Shown: positions 23,601-32,802, numbered from the stretch's first letter. The stretch: DNA of 64,000 bases from Brachypterus glaber (GCA_958510825.1 OY294046.1:74285808-74349807); one strand, 5' to 3'. Notes: generated by a model from the letters alone, not told the origin. Program-made: numbers and translations.

Positions 23601-23963
23601 CGCAAATTTTTTTTTACTGATTTAGAATGGTCTAAAACGTCGAGAAATGTGAAAAATACGTGGTCAAAGATTTTGACTTTTCGGCGAAGATTTCAATACA
23701 ACGGCACTCTTAGTAGCACTAAGTGCCGATGTAATTTTTGTTGATGTTAACATCCTGTTAACATCCTGGGCCGTAACTGTTAAAGAACAAAAAAAAAATA
23801 AAAAATATATATAAATAATCTTACCTCCACTGGTATAGGCAAACACAAATGGTAAAACGATTTTTAATAAGTTTGTTATTAAAACTAAAATTGTTGCTTT
23901 TGATAATAATGTACTTTTATATTTAATAGTTTGGTATTTTGTGTAAACTTTAAGAAGAACCAT
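17359..23963 (-). CDS. TMEM231: TMEM231, ciliary transition-zone protein
   Basis: TMEM231 is a subunit of the MKS/B9 complex at the ciliary transition zone, which gates membrane-protein entry to cilia. Five exons: 23963-23825, 22175-22009, 20460-20332, 20100-19878, 17612-17359. Phases 1, 0, 0, 1 match at every junction and total 912 bp, or 303 residues; the family is usually ~310. Membrane segment 1 is in exon 1 (ATILVLITNLLKIVLPFVFA) and segment 2 near the C-terminus (IQYLGLFFIISWIT). Landmarks are GFWIKRDTFYEQPDV, the EIIEEYRSRN motif, and FPEHKLYFKPGLW before segment 2. It appears complete. All but the third, short intron carry mobile DNA. Confidence 0.88.
18143..18384 (+). repeat. fused repeat fragments
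   Basis: 18143-18184 matches the start of the GGTACTAGTGGGTAAAGT family. It joins directly to an internally deleted Helentron-like copy (about 18186-18384) that retains the 3' hairpin. That copy is head-to-head with the next one. Confidence 0.5.
18391..19495 (-). mobile_element. Helentron-like element, copy 4, interrupted
   Basis: Ends as in the other copies (3' hairpin at 18391, 5' CATCTAGTTT near 19495) but split at about 18720 and 19130 by ~410 bp of unrelated sequence. Confidence 0.65.
18720..19130. mobile_element. unclassified insertion within the Helentron-like element
   Basis: Absent from the other copies, where AAGGCAAT runs straight into TATTATTG. Contains an inverted pair around AATACTGTATTTGTT/AATACAGTATTTATT. 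No classifiable ends. Confidence 0.45.
19878..20100 (-). CDS. TMEM231: TMEM231 exon 4
   Basis: Acceptor TTTTCAG and donor AATT|GTAAGT. 74 codons plus one base. Includes LQIFQSFPLACS and VTDFYEIIEEYRSRN, both family landmarks. Confidence 0.87.
20332..20460 (-). CDS. TMEM231: TMEM231 exon 3
   Basis: 43 codons, phase 0 at both ends (TTTTAG|GTTCGA ... CAT|GTAAGT). The acidic DSNYDMKADELYFSLEVNLE region aligns with the family's REEDxNxDGKxDxLxFxLE stretch. Confidence 0.85.
20499..21909. mobile_element. hAT-type word-array element, copy 1 (TMEM231 intron 2)
   Basis: Starts CGAGGGGCTGACCGCG and ends CGCGGTCAGC followed by a damaged terminus. Flanked by the 8 bp duplication ATATAATA (20491-20498 and 21910-21917), which is diagnostic of hAT-type insertion. 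Both end regions are arrays of GGAACTC words. Carries the nested element 20859-21723. No transposase. Confidence 0.7.
20859..21723. mobile_element. word-array TIR element (TACATAAC), nested
   Basis: Termini CCCAGTC and GACTGGG. The paralogous empty site at 44331-44345 (AGTAGTGCTTGC) shows that the insertion duplicated TG (or GTGC if the ends are trimmed by one base). The flanks are arrays of TACATAAC/GTTATGTA/CATACATA words. A core at about 21037-21472 is shared, inverted, with 35636-36120. Confidence 0.7.
22009..22175 (-). CDS. TMEM231: TMEM231 exon 2
   Basis: Acceptor TTTTTAG and donor AAG|GTACAT. The two leading bases complete Gly. Translation runs GFWIKRDTFYEQPDVKFKGQ and on to CTEIK, with no internal stop in the chosen frame. 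Confidence 0.87.
22451..22690. repeat. partial AACGTTCAAG-type TIR element
   Basis: AGCGTTCAAGTATTACGTAACG and a poly-C run resemble the left arm of 31876-32959. GTTACGTAAC words and a second poly-C follow, but no clean right terminus. Confidence 0.45.
22779..22803 (+). repeat. solo terminus of the ATCGTACC element
   Basis: TAGGGTAAGGTCGCTATAATCG matches the inverted right end of 7038-7915. No partner end nearby. Confidence 0.4.
23049..23734 (+). mobile_element. Helentron-like non-autonomous element, copy 5
   Basis: Full-length with 5' AACTAGATGAAACG and a 3' hairpin ending AGTGCCGATGTAA. Lies in TMEM231 intron 1, ~90 bp from exon 1. Confidence 0.7.
23825..23963 (-). CDS. TMEM231: TMEM231 exon 1
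   Basis: Starts at ATG 23963-23961. 46 codons plus one base, ending GGAG|GTAAGA. Carries the N-terminal membrane segment. A Helentron-like element ends only ~90 bp into the following intron. Confidence 0.87.
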
Positions 23964-24435
23964 GTTAAAAAATGTCGAAACTTCTATTTTTATTTGACAC
24001 CTGCATATTTTCCCTATTTTAACTCGTGTCTGTTTTGTTTATATTTGAGTTACTATGGAAACCACCCGCCTTCAGCGTAAACAAATTTCAAGAGCTTTCC
24101 TGTGGATGCTTTTGAGCAGAAAAGCGGCAGGCAAGTGGGAGTGGGAGTTAAAATTTAACTACCGGTGGGGCTCTCACCGTGGGAGGCTTACATTAAGGAG
24201 GCTATAGCAAGTGTATATACTGTTTACTCCCGATTCGCTCACCGCAGTAATGAGAAGAATCTAGCACATGCGCACTGGTTTGCTTATTTTTGTTTTGACG
24301 GATGTCAACAGTGGCTTCCGTTTAGGCAGTTGTAGTTTTATGAAATAGTTTAATTTGAGTGGGGTTACGGTGCGCATCAGGTCCACAAAAGTGAACTATA
24401 TTTTTGCACTGATTTCTGGTTTTATTACTTACTGT

Positions 24436-24938
24436 TGTAGTACCAAAATTGTATTGGGCGCCGAAATGGTACAGGGGTCGTGAGTAAAACAGTTATACCA
24501 AATATAGCAAGTTTATTCAATGTGATCGGAGTATCGGAAGAGTGACCTGGTTTATCAAACCAATATAAAAATCTAAAAAATAAGTTAAAGCATTAGCTTG
24601 AGATAAAAATAATGGTGTTAAAAGACTTACCTAACACCAGGATGTTATTTATTCATTAAATAACTAAATTATCCCAAAGGATGATAGAAATAAATAAAGA
24701 TTTTAAAACTAAGCTTCTTATCGAAAGGTGAAAGTAAAAATGGAAGTGATTGACAGATGTCAAACTAATCAATCAGAAATTCCCTAATTAAAATATTAAG
24801 TCCCTAAAAGGTAACTAATTATTTAGGTTGCGAACATGGTAAATCCAAGGTCACTCTTCTGGTGCATAAGGTAAACAATGGTCTATATGAACCGAACAAA
24901 TTTAATTAAAAGTATGGTAAATACCCAATTACATTACA
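24436..24938 (-). repeat. 3' LTR
   Basis: Same 503 bp as the 5' LTR. Preceded on the coding strand by the purine run AGGGGGGTAGT. Confidence 0.88.
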
Positions 24939-24950
24939 ACTACCCCCCCT
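24939..24950 (-). promoter_or_regulatory. polypurine tract
   Basis: AGGGGGGTAGT on the - strand, directly next to the 3' LTR: the expected plus-strand priming site. Confidence 0.7.
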
Positions 24951-25017
24951 AGCTCGGTATAATTAAAGCAAAATTTTAGCGAGATATAAAATCACAGTTG
25001 CAGGAAAGGGTATACGG

Positions 25018-28000
25018 TTAAGGGTTAAAATGTTTCAAGTGTGATGCATGAAACATTCCGCGTTCAATATCTGTTTCTGGTTCATACAAAATATAAGTTA
25101 ATTTATCCACCGTCTTTTTAACTTTATAAGGACCTTCAAAAAGAAGCATCCATTTTTTGATTCTTCCTTCAATTGCAGACGAAATTGGGTTGGCTTTTAG
25201 CAATACTTGATCACCAACTTTGAAGGTAGGCAATGGATTTTTCTTACTAGACGCGTTGCGGCGTACTGCGTGGGATAGTAAGCTTTCTCTGGCAAAATAA
25301 ATTTTAACATGGTTTTCTATTTTTTCCAGATGGTCTGGGAAATCAATCATACTTCTTAAGGGAAGTTCAGCGGGAAACCCAGTTTGAAGTTCGGAAGGGG
25401 TATACCCGGTTGACACATGCACTACATTGTTTAGCAGTTGCGCCAAGTGGTTTACTTCCGAAGCCCATTTTTTATGCTTGTCGTGGATGAAAGTTCGAAA
25501 AAGTCGAGATAGTTCTTTCATAATTCGCTCTGAAGGGTTGCTGGACGGGTGCCGGACGGAGGATTTAATTACCTTGATGCCGAGGGCTTCAAGGGTTGCA
25601 GACCAGGCCCCAGCAACAAATTGTGTGCCGTGATCCGTCAGTAGCCGTTTAGGGGTGGAAAATTTTACAAAATAATCCTCAGTTAATTTTTTAAGGATGG
25701 ATTTTGTAGTGGCCCTTTTTAGGGGGTAAAGTGTTACAAATTTAGTAAACACGTCTAATGTTACACACAAATATTCCACGCCCCCTCGACTTTTTGGTAA
25801 GGGACCATAAATATCCAGGGCCAGCAGGTCCCCTGGGGCCTCTGGGATAATGGCTTGCAGTGGAGGGTGAAGAATAGGGCCGGATTTGGCCAACTGGCAT
25901 ATAAGACAGGACTTGATAATTCTTTTTATGTCTTTGGCCATATTTTGCCACCATACCTCCCTGCGCATTGTGGCATGCGTTTTAAATACCCCGAAGTGTC
26001 CTAGGCCGGTATGATAGGCAGTGATAAAATCGTCAATGCGATTTTTCGGCACACAGAGCAGACAATTTTCTTCTGGGGTTTTGCGCATAAAAAGCACATC
26101 TTTGTGAATGACAAAACGGCTATTTTCTTCTGGAAAACGCTGAACATTTTCTCGTATTCGGGCCAGTTTTTGATCATTCTTTTGATCTTCGGCAATAGAA
26201 GTTAGGCTACGACTGAAAATCGTATCAAATTTTGTAAATAAAATTTGAAAACAACGGTCCGAGGGCACCGGTAACCTCGGAATAGGGTTTCGAGATAAAA
26301 TATCTGAAATTATGTTGTCCTTACCGGAAATGTGTTTAATACTAAAATCATAGTCTTGTAATGATAAACACCAACGAGCCAATCTAGGTGTTAACATGCG
26401 ACATGTTTTTAAATAGGTTATCGCTTTGTTATCAGTAAGGCAGTAAAAGGGTTTTCCTACCAGGAAAACTCTCCACTTTTCCAGGGCCCATACCATAGCG
26501 AGAGCCTCCTTTTCCGCCGAGCAATACGAACGTTCTCGGGGAAGCAACACCCTACTACCATAGGCGACCACTCTTTTGTGTCCCTCTACCATTTGGAAGA
26601 GCTGTGCCCCTACCCCTACATCGGAGCTGTCGGATTGCACCCAAAATGGAATGGATAGGCTGGGATGGTATAGTAGTACTTCCTCTTTAATCATTTCTTT
26701 CAATTTATTAAAAGCCTCTACTTGAGTGGAACCCCAAGTCCATTTATTTTTCTTGCGCAGAAGTGAAAAAAGAGGTTCAGCTACTGTTGCGTAGTGTTTG
26801 CAGAAACTACGATCATAGTTCGTTAAGCCTAAAAAAGCTTGAAGTTGCTTAACGTTCCTGGGTTCTGGAAAATTGGTGATGGCGCTAACTCGGGATGGGT
26901 CACTTTGTAGGCCTTTTTCTGAAAGGACATAACCTAAAAAGTTTAGCTCTTTTCGGAAAAAATGGCATTTATTTAAACGGAGGGTTAGGCCAGCTGATGA
27001 TAAGCGACCCAAAACTCGATCTAAATGTTCTAAGTGAGTATCCACATCAGGAGATAGTACTAGCACATCATCGATGTAGATTCGGACGAATTCGTCGAAA
27101 GCTGGGCCCAAAATAACAGTCATAGCTCGGGAAAAGCTAGAAACTGCCGTTTTAAGCCCGAAAGGCAAAACTTTGAATTGATATGACTGACCATTGTGCA
27201 GAAAACCAGTGTATTTTCGGTCCTTAGCACGTAATTTAATCTGCCAATACCCGTTAGTCATATCAAGGGTTGACATAATCTTGACTACAGGGGGTAAAGT
27301 CTTTAAAAGGTCCTGAACTTGTTTAGGGAGCTCAGTATCGGGCTCCATTCGACTGTTCAATTGGCGTGCATCCAAACAGACACGCACTGTTCCGTTTTTA
27401 CGGACTACCGTTACTAATGGGCTCGCATAGGCAGAAGAAGATGTTCTTTCAATTATTCCTTCATTCAACATTTCTTGAATTATTTTTGCCACTGCGGGTC
27501 TGTGATGTACCGGGATGGGGTAAGACTTTACATTCCAAGGGGTTGTATCGAATAAGACAATATTATGAATGTACTCATTTGTCAGTCCAGGTTTATCAGA
27601 AAATATATTTCTATGTTTTTCTAATAAGTTTTTAAACTTAAGTTTATGTTGATCGGACAGAAAAGTAGAATTTACCACATTTTCTATATCCGTATCATTT
27701 ATTAAATACGAATCATTTTGTTCACCGGGAATCGGCGGGCTTTTCGACTCGGCACATATTTTTTTTATAGGGGAAATTACAGGTGCTGAATAATCATGGA
27801 AAATTCTAGCCTCTGGAATTTGTAGAATTTTATTTTGATATTTCAAAAAAATACTTTTGTGTTCCAGACTAATGTTAGCCTGAAAAAAACGCAAAAAGTC
27901 ACAACCCAAAATAATCGGATAGGCCAAGTCTGGAATGTGTAACATTTCAAACTCAAATTCATGGTCTTCGATAGTAAATGGGACTAACGCTTGGTGAGAA

Positions 28001-28356
28001 ACCTTACGTTCTTTATTTCTAAAGGCGCCCGTTACCCGCACACCTGTTACTGGGAACATGGGAACATCTGTCATTGACAAAATATTTTCGACATTGGCTG
28101 AGAAAGCGCTACATTCTGAACCGCTGTCGACCAAAGTCGAAAATTCCGTTTTGTTAATTTTAATGGTAATTATAGGGGAACGAAACGAGTCATTTACCTC
28201 TGATAAATGATCAAAATCACATTGGAGATCTTTTTTTGGGTTGTTTACTAATGTAAACTTACCTTTATTATCGTGGGCAGTTTTTGAAATATTTCCCATA
28301 GAGGACAGACTGCCTATATCCTCGGGAACTATTAGTTTTCCGAAGGTTCTGCACAT
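25018..28356 (-). CDS. pol: pol of the LTR retrotransposon (PR-RT-RNaseH-IN)
   Basis: 1112 residues, no stops. Protease has the active-site motif VDSGSE (about residue 77). Reverse transcriptase carries VCLDARQLN and the catalytic YIDDVLV. RNase H follows (WVQSDSSDVG, AEKEALAMVWA, TDNKAI). Integrase has the His-His-Cys-Cys zinc region ending CLICQ, and a core with Asp (ALDIYG), Asp (LTDHGTQF) and Glu (NPSERIMKE). The C-terminal HASHLKHF motif is typical of Ty3/gypsy. The frame is -1 relative to gag and is open upstream of the ATG to a TAA near 28395, so expression by -1 frameshifting (candidate AAAAAG or GGAAAAC) is likelier than an independent start. Confidence 0.92.
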   Translation of the reverse strand: MCRTFGKLIVPEDIGSLSSMGNISKTAHDNKGKFTLVNNPKKDLQCDFDHLSEVNDSFRSPIITIKINKTEFSTLVDSGSECSAFSANVENILSMTDVPMFPVTGVRVTGAFRNKERKVSHQALVPFTIEDHEFEFEMLHIPDLAYPIILGCDFLRFFQANISLEHKSIFLKYQNKILQIPEARIFHDYSAPVISPIKKICAESKSPPIPGEQNDSYLINDTDIENVVNSTFLSDQHKLKFKNLLEKHRNIFSDKPGLTNEYIHNIVLFDTTPWNVKSYPIPVHHRPAVAKIIQEMLNEGIIERTSSSAYASPLVTVVRKNGTVRVCLDARQLNSRMEPDTELPKQVQDLLKTLPPVVKIMSTLDMTNGYWQIKLRAKDRKYTGFLHNGQSYQFKVLPFGLKTAVSSFSRAMTVILGPAFDEFVRIYIDDVLVLSPDVDTHLEHLDRVLGRLSSAGLTLRLNKCHFFRKELNFLGYVLSEKGLQSDPSRVSAITNFPEPRNVKQLQAFLGLTNYDRSFCKHYATVAEPLFSLLRKKNKWTWGSTQVEAFNKLKEMIKEEVLLYHPSLSIPFWVQSDSSDVGVGAQLFQMVEGHKRVVAYGSRVLLPRERSYCSAEKEALAMVWALEKWRVFLVGKPFYCLTDNKAITYLKTCRMLTPRLARWCLSLQDYDFSIKHISGKDNIISDILSRNPIPRLPVPSDRCFQILFTKFDTIFSRSLTSIAEDQKNDQKLARIRENVQRFPEENSRFVIHKDVLFMRKTPEENCLLCVPKNRIDDFITAYHTGLGHFGVFKTHATMRREVWWQNMAKDIKRIIKSCLICQLAKSGPILHPPLQAIIPEAPGDLLALDIYGPLPKSRGGVEYLCVTLDVFTKFVTLYPLKRATTKSILKKLTEDYFVKFSTPKRLLTDHGTQFVAGAWSATLEALGIKVIKSSVRHPSSNPSERIMKELSRLFRTFIHDKHKKWASEVNHLAQLLNNVVHVSTGYTPSELQTGFPAELPLRSMIDFPDHLEKIENHVKIYFARESLLSHAVRRNASSKKNPLPTFKVGDQVLLKANPISSAIEGRIKKWMLLFEGPYKVKKTVDKLTYILYEPETDIERGMFHASHLKHFNP

Positions 28357-29648
28357 TCGGTCTCTTGTATCGCTGAAATATGCTTTTTAACGAAAGACTG
28401 ACCATTTTTTAGGTTATGATTATTATTATTATGGTTCATTGGCCTATTTGCCACCACTGGCTGAGTTGTATAAGTTGTGGAGGAAGAAGAAGAAGATTGT
28501 TTATAATTATCAAAGTTGTCAGCCAAACGCAATCTGTCAAGTACATCTGATATATTACGACTGCCAATTAGTGCACAACTAATTGAAGGAGGAAAGTGAC
28601 GACTAATAATCAAAATAAGTTCTTGTTCTGTGTAAGGTGGATTCAAAAACTTAGATTTCGCAAGCTGACCAAGAAAATAGTGTGTGTAGTTGGTAGTTCG
28701 ATTGTACCGACCTGTTTCCAATGCTAACTTTAGTTTTGATTGGTGAGAATAACCCCAGAAATTTTGTAAAAATGCGTCACGAAACTGGTTAAAATTTCTA
28801 AAACTATTTAACATTGCTAATAACCAGTGCTTCGCTGGACCTAAAAAAATGTCTGACAATTCTGGAGCAAATAGGTTAAAAGGTACGTTATAATTATTTA
28901 ATGTTCTCTCTAATCTTTCTAAAAATTCGCAAGGGTGAATTTCACCTCCTTCTGAGAACAATGGTATTAATTTTTTAATACTAGCAAGTGTTTCAGGTGT
29001 AGGGATTGGTGGGATGTTAGGGATATTTGGTGCATTCTGAAAACTAGGAATATGAGGTGCCCTTGTGAAATTATAGCCCCCTGAATTAAAGTTATTTAAA
29101 TTAAAATCACTGTAAGATGGGGTTTGTAGTTCAATGTTTACATTTGGTATATTTGCATTATTTCTAGTAAAATTCAAGTTACTATGGGTATATGTTGGTA
29201 AATTCATATTACTTTGAGAATAATGTATATTACTATTATAATTTCTTTCTAGGAAGTTGTTTGATGCTGTTGGCCTCCTAATCTTAGGCACTGCACCCTG
29301 AGCTTGCATATCCCCAGGTTGATTTAGCTCTGTTGTTGTGATTATACTTGGAGCATAAATACCTGGTTGGATGGCTTGTGTAAAAACCTGTGGTGAAAGT
29401 GATGGTGGTCGATGTTGTGAAATCGCCCCTGCTGCAGTTAAAACTGGTTGAAACTGTCTTTCCGAGCTGTGGTGGGTTGTTTCACTGGTGGTTAAGGATG
29501 GCAATGCTGTTGCTAGTGACTCGATACCCCCTTCTACACTAATGTCAGCCATGGGCAGCTCCCTACGAGGACCTCTGCTGGTGCCACCATAACTTGTGCC
29601 ACTTCTGGTATTTTTGGTGTGTGATGTTGGACTGTGATCCACCGGCAT
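28332..29648 (-). CDS. gag: gag of the LTR retrotransposon
   Basis: Structural polyprotein. The first ATG is at 29648-29646 (the frame opens upstream only with TTG), giving 438 residues. Residues 1-215 are low-complexity, rich in Asn, Ser, Thr and Pro. A capsid-like helical part follows (about 220-390: IKKLIPLFSEGGEIHPCEFL, FRDAFLQNFWG). The C-terminus has Ser and Asn runs. I see no CCHC zinc knuckle, which is unusual but known in some insect lineages. It overlaps pol by 25 bp. Confidence 0.8.
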   Translation of the reverse strand: MPVDHSPTSHTKNTRSGTSYGGTSRGPRRELPMADISVEGGIESLATALPSLTTSETTHHSSERQFQPVLTAAGAISQHRPPSLSPQVFTQAIQPGIYAPSIITTTELNQPGDMQAQGAVPKIRRPTASNNFLERNYNSNIHYSQSNMNLPTYTHSNLNFTRNNANIPNVNIELQTPSYSDFNLNNFNSGGYNFTRAPHIPSFQNAPNIPNIPPIPTPETLASIKKLIPLFSEGGEIHPCEFLERLERTLNNYNVPFNLFAPELSDIFLGPAKHWLLAMLNSFRNFNQFRDAFLQNFWGYSHQSKLKLALETGRYNRTTNYTHYFLGQLAKSKFLNPPYTEQELILIISRHFPPSISCALIGSRNISDVLDRLRLADNFDNYKQSSSSSSTTYTTQPVVANRPMNHNNNNHNLKNGQSFVKKHISAIQETECAEPSEN

Positions 29649-29739
29649 ATTGTTTTGTGCTATATGTGAATATAAAACTTGGCCCAAGCCTGGACGGTTA
29701 ATTGTATGCCTCTATAGCTCTCACGTTGGGCAAACACGT

Positions 29740-30242
29740 TGTAGTACCAAAATTGTATTGGGCGCCGAAATGGTACAGGGGTCGTGAGTAAAACAGTTAT
29801 ACCAAATATAGCAAGTTTATTCAATGTGATCGGAGTATCGGAAGAGTGACCTGGTTTATCAAACCAATATAAAAATCTAAAAAATAAGTTAAAGCATTAG
29901 CTTGAGATAAAAATAATGGTGTTAAAAGACTTACCTAACACCAGGATGTTATTTATTCATTAAATAACTAAATTATCCCAAAGGATGATAGAAATAAATA
30001 AAGATTTTAAAACTAAGCTTCTTATCGAAAGGTGAAAGTAAAAATGGAAGTGATTGACAGATGTCAAACTAATCAATCAGAAATTCCCTAATTAAAATAT
30101 TAAGTCCCTAAAAGGTAACTAATTATTTAGGTTGCGAACATGGTAAATCCAAGGTCACTCTTCTGGTGCATAAGGTAAACAATGGTCTATATGAACCGAA
30201 CAAATTTAATTAAAAGTATGGTAAATACCCAATTACATTACA
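29740..30242 (-). repeat. 5' LTR
   Basis: Upstream LTR in element orientation, ending GGTACTACA. Just inside its end is GGCGCCCAAT, which resembles a tRNA-Lys-type primer site but lies within the LTR in both copies. Confidence 0.88.
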
Positions 30243-30288
30243 CTGTCTTGAATATAATTAGGTGCGGAAAATCCAGTTTTTTTGTTAG

Positions 30289-31031
30289 AATATACAGGGT
30301 GATCCATAACTGGCATGCCAAAATTTAAGAGGTGATTCTAGATCCAAAAATATAAAAAAAGTTCCTATAAAGGTTGGTCCGGAAATGAGCCCTAAGGGAT
30401 CTAGGGCCCTTTAAAATTGTAATAAAAATAAGGTTTTTAATTAATAACTCGGGTACCGTTTAAGCTAGAGCGGCAAGCTTTTGCATGTATACTAGTATTA
30501 ATAAGGGCAATAAGTTTATGTTAATTTATTTTTTTAATTTATCCAGAGGCGTGCCCAAACGGACAAAATATATGAGGCTTAAAACATTTTTGCCCCAAAC
30601 TTTTCTATGTGTATGTTTTTTGGATTTGTTGTAAAAAATATAGATTTCTAGAGTAAAAATACATATAAAATATCATATAGTGTAACACTGTAGGAGCAAC
30701 CTTTATCAAAAAAAAATGCAATTAAGAGGAAGTAACATTTTGTGCCACCAAAAACGTTACTTTTTAAAAGGCTATTACTCCTTTAATATTAAATTTAGGT
30801 GTTTTGGTGTATAATACTTTTTTGCTCAGTTTTAAATGAAGAATCACCCTGCAGCATTAAAATTTTATTGGTGCTTTTTTTTGTTCCCCATTCAATACGT
30901 CATCTTCGAAGGGCCGTAGCTCCCTTAGGGCTCATTTCCGGAATAACCTTTATAAAAACTTTTTTTCATATTTTTGGATGTAGAATCACGTCTTAAATTT
31001 CGGTACGCGAGTTCTGGAACAGGCTGTATAG
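30289..31031. mobile_element. TACAGGGTGATC element, copy 2
   Basis: Same termini and ATTTAAGA..GTGATTCTA subterminal region as 5914-6541. Longer, with a second CCCTTAGGG..CATTTCCGGA stretch near its right end. Non-coding. Confidence 0.6.
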
Positions 31032-31438
31032 AAAAGATTGTTAAAATACTCACGAATTTATGTTTGATTTTTTTTAATGGGGGCGTTGGTTTACGTTACA
31101 ATAGTTTGGTTTGGTAGTTTGCTGTTTTTTTTTAATGGGAGGCATTTTTCAGATACGATATTTCAGAATTTAGAAGGCGATATATTTTATTTTAAGAATC
31201 AAATGTTTATTAATTCCGCAATTTTTTTACGAAAATACTATTAAAAGCGAGTTGTTTTACCCAATTAAAAAAAACTGTTAGCTCGCAAAGAAAAAAGTAT
31301 ATATTTTTGTAAAATTCTGCAAAAGAATGTTACATAACCTTAAAACAATTTTTGGCATACGTCAAAACAAAAATAAGAAAATCAGTGCGCATGCGCTGGA
31401 TTCTTCTCATTACTGCGGTGAGTGAATCGTGTTTACTC

Positions 31439-31875
31439 AGTATCAATTGGCACCTGGGTGGAATGTGAAAAATACAAAGGTCCCAAAAGAGGCCTAAATA
31501 ATTCAAAAGGCCCCAATAACCTTTTTCGAATGACAGAAAACTGGGCGATCAGTGGCAAAAATTTGGTCAAAACCACTAGAGCACTGTCTGGTCCTGGCAG
31601 GACCGCCCTGCTACTGAACAGAATAATAAATCCGTTACAGGATCGTACGAGATACTGTTATTATTTTTTTTACCAATATTTACTTTCATTAATTATAATT
31701 AAATTATTACCAATCTTTGCCATTTCTAGGAAACATATGAAACATATTAAGAATTACCTACGCAAAAACCGCAGAAATAGGATGCACTTTGCCATGATTA
31801 ATCAAGCCCATACATTTGAGGGTCAAACTTTGAGTAACATTAGGTGATTTAACGGATATTATAGTACCTACATAA
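31439..31875. other. intergenic, nothing recognised
   Basis: A 141-codon frame overlaps here but shows no domain and is not supported. Confidence 0.3.
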
Positions 31876-31968
31876 GGGAACGTTCAAGTATTACGTAACG
31901 CAAATTTTGATCATTTTGGACCCCCAACCCCCCCCCCCCCTGTAACGCTATTTTCCTATACCATTAAC

Positions 31969-32761
31969 ATGGGCGTTTACAAAACGGAAAATGGCTCAAT
32001 AGGACACTCGGTATACAGGAAGAAAACCCACACTGACAGATACCTAAACGCATTTTCACATCACCATCCCTCTCAAAAACGCTCGGTAGTTAATTCACTT
32101 GTTCATAGGGCTTTCATGATTTCAGACAAGAATTCCCTAGACACAGAACTCCTTAAACTAACCAAAGCCTTGACCATGAACGGTTATACCAAAAAAGACA
32201 TTAATAAGACCATATACAAATACAGAAATCCCAGACCCAAACAACAGGACAATAGTGACAATGACAGACAGACACAAGTTATACTTCCCTATGTAAGCGG
32301 TATCACGGATAAAATAGGTAAACTTTTGAAGAAGTCAAATATTAAGCCTATATTTCAACCAAAAATTAGGTCAATGTTTGACTTCAACAAAAGACAAAAT
32401 ACCCCTGAGTTCAGAAGGCGTATATAAAATACCCTGCTCCTGTGGTACGGTTTACATAGGTGAAACTAAGAGAAAAATTTCTACAAGACTTCAAGAGCAT
32501 GAGCGCAATATAAGAAAGAAACAAATTTCCTTATCGGCAGTAGCCGAACATGTACATAAAACAGGTCATAAAATCAATTTGTCTGAAACAAAACAAACAT
32601 TAACAGAAAACAGAAAAATGCCAAGGAAGATACGGGAATCGATAGAAATCATCAAGCATCCTAACAATATCAATCGGGACACTGGTTACCACTTACCTGC
32701 AATATGGAAGTCTTTGATAGGAAAAACCTCGTCACGGGTGAATAACCACAACTCGTCATAA
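31969..32761 (+). pseudogene. Penelope-like element polyprotein C-terminus (GIY-YIG), frameshifted
   Basis: Penelope-like retroelements encode a reverse transcriptase fused to a GIY-YIG endonuclease. Frame 1 (31969-32427) contains HSVYRKKTHTDRYLNAFSHHH and YVSGITDKIGKLLKKSNIKP, the segment after the polymerase core. Frame 2 (from about 32410) contains the endonuclease: GVYKIPCSCGTVYIGETKRK, RLQEHERNIR and AEHVHKTGHKI. One frameshift near 32400-32425 separates them. The polymerase core is missing, so this is a 5'-truncated dead copy. Confidence 0.85.
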
Positions 32762-32802
32762 ATAGTGACACAAGTTGATTCGAAACTTAGTTTCAGATTA
32801 AT

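Larger units (their letters stand above)
24436..30242 (-). mobile_element. Ty3/gypsy-type LTR retrotransposon, apparently intact
   Basis: 5.8 kb. LTRs 24436-24938 and 29740-30242 are each 503 bp, begin TG and end CA on the coding strand, and look identical by eye. CTGT flanks both sides (24432-24435, 30243-30246) as a 4 bp target duplication. Internal order on the - strand is a short leader, gag, then one pol frame with protease, reverse transcriptase, RNase H and integrase. No envelope-like ORF. The equal LTRs and open frames indicate recent insertion. Confidence 0.92.
24221..31438. repeat. 80 bp inverted arms around the LTR retrotransposon
   Basis: 24221-24300 and 31359-31438 are inverse copies differing at a handful of positions (ACCGCAGTAATGAGAAGAAT, GTCAAAACAAAAATAAG). 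They probably mark an older TIR element or inverted duplication, later filled by the LTR element and by the TACAGGGTGATC element 30289-31031. Confidence 0.5.

Noticed and set aside
23275..23625. 116-codon frame and recurrent 60-64 residue frames at 1451, 5186, 36925, 55511 and 62188
   Set aside because: All are the same stretch of the Helentron-like repeat read through in different copies. Frames shift between copies and there is no domain.
25742..27635. Several frames opposite or within pol
   Set aside because: Shadows of the retrotransposon pol frame.
31422..31847. 141-codon open frame on +
   Set aside because: No recognisable motif, starts at a non-ATG codon next to a repeat arm, and composition looks random.
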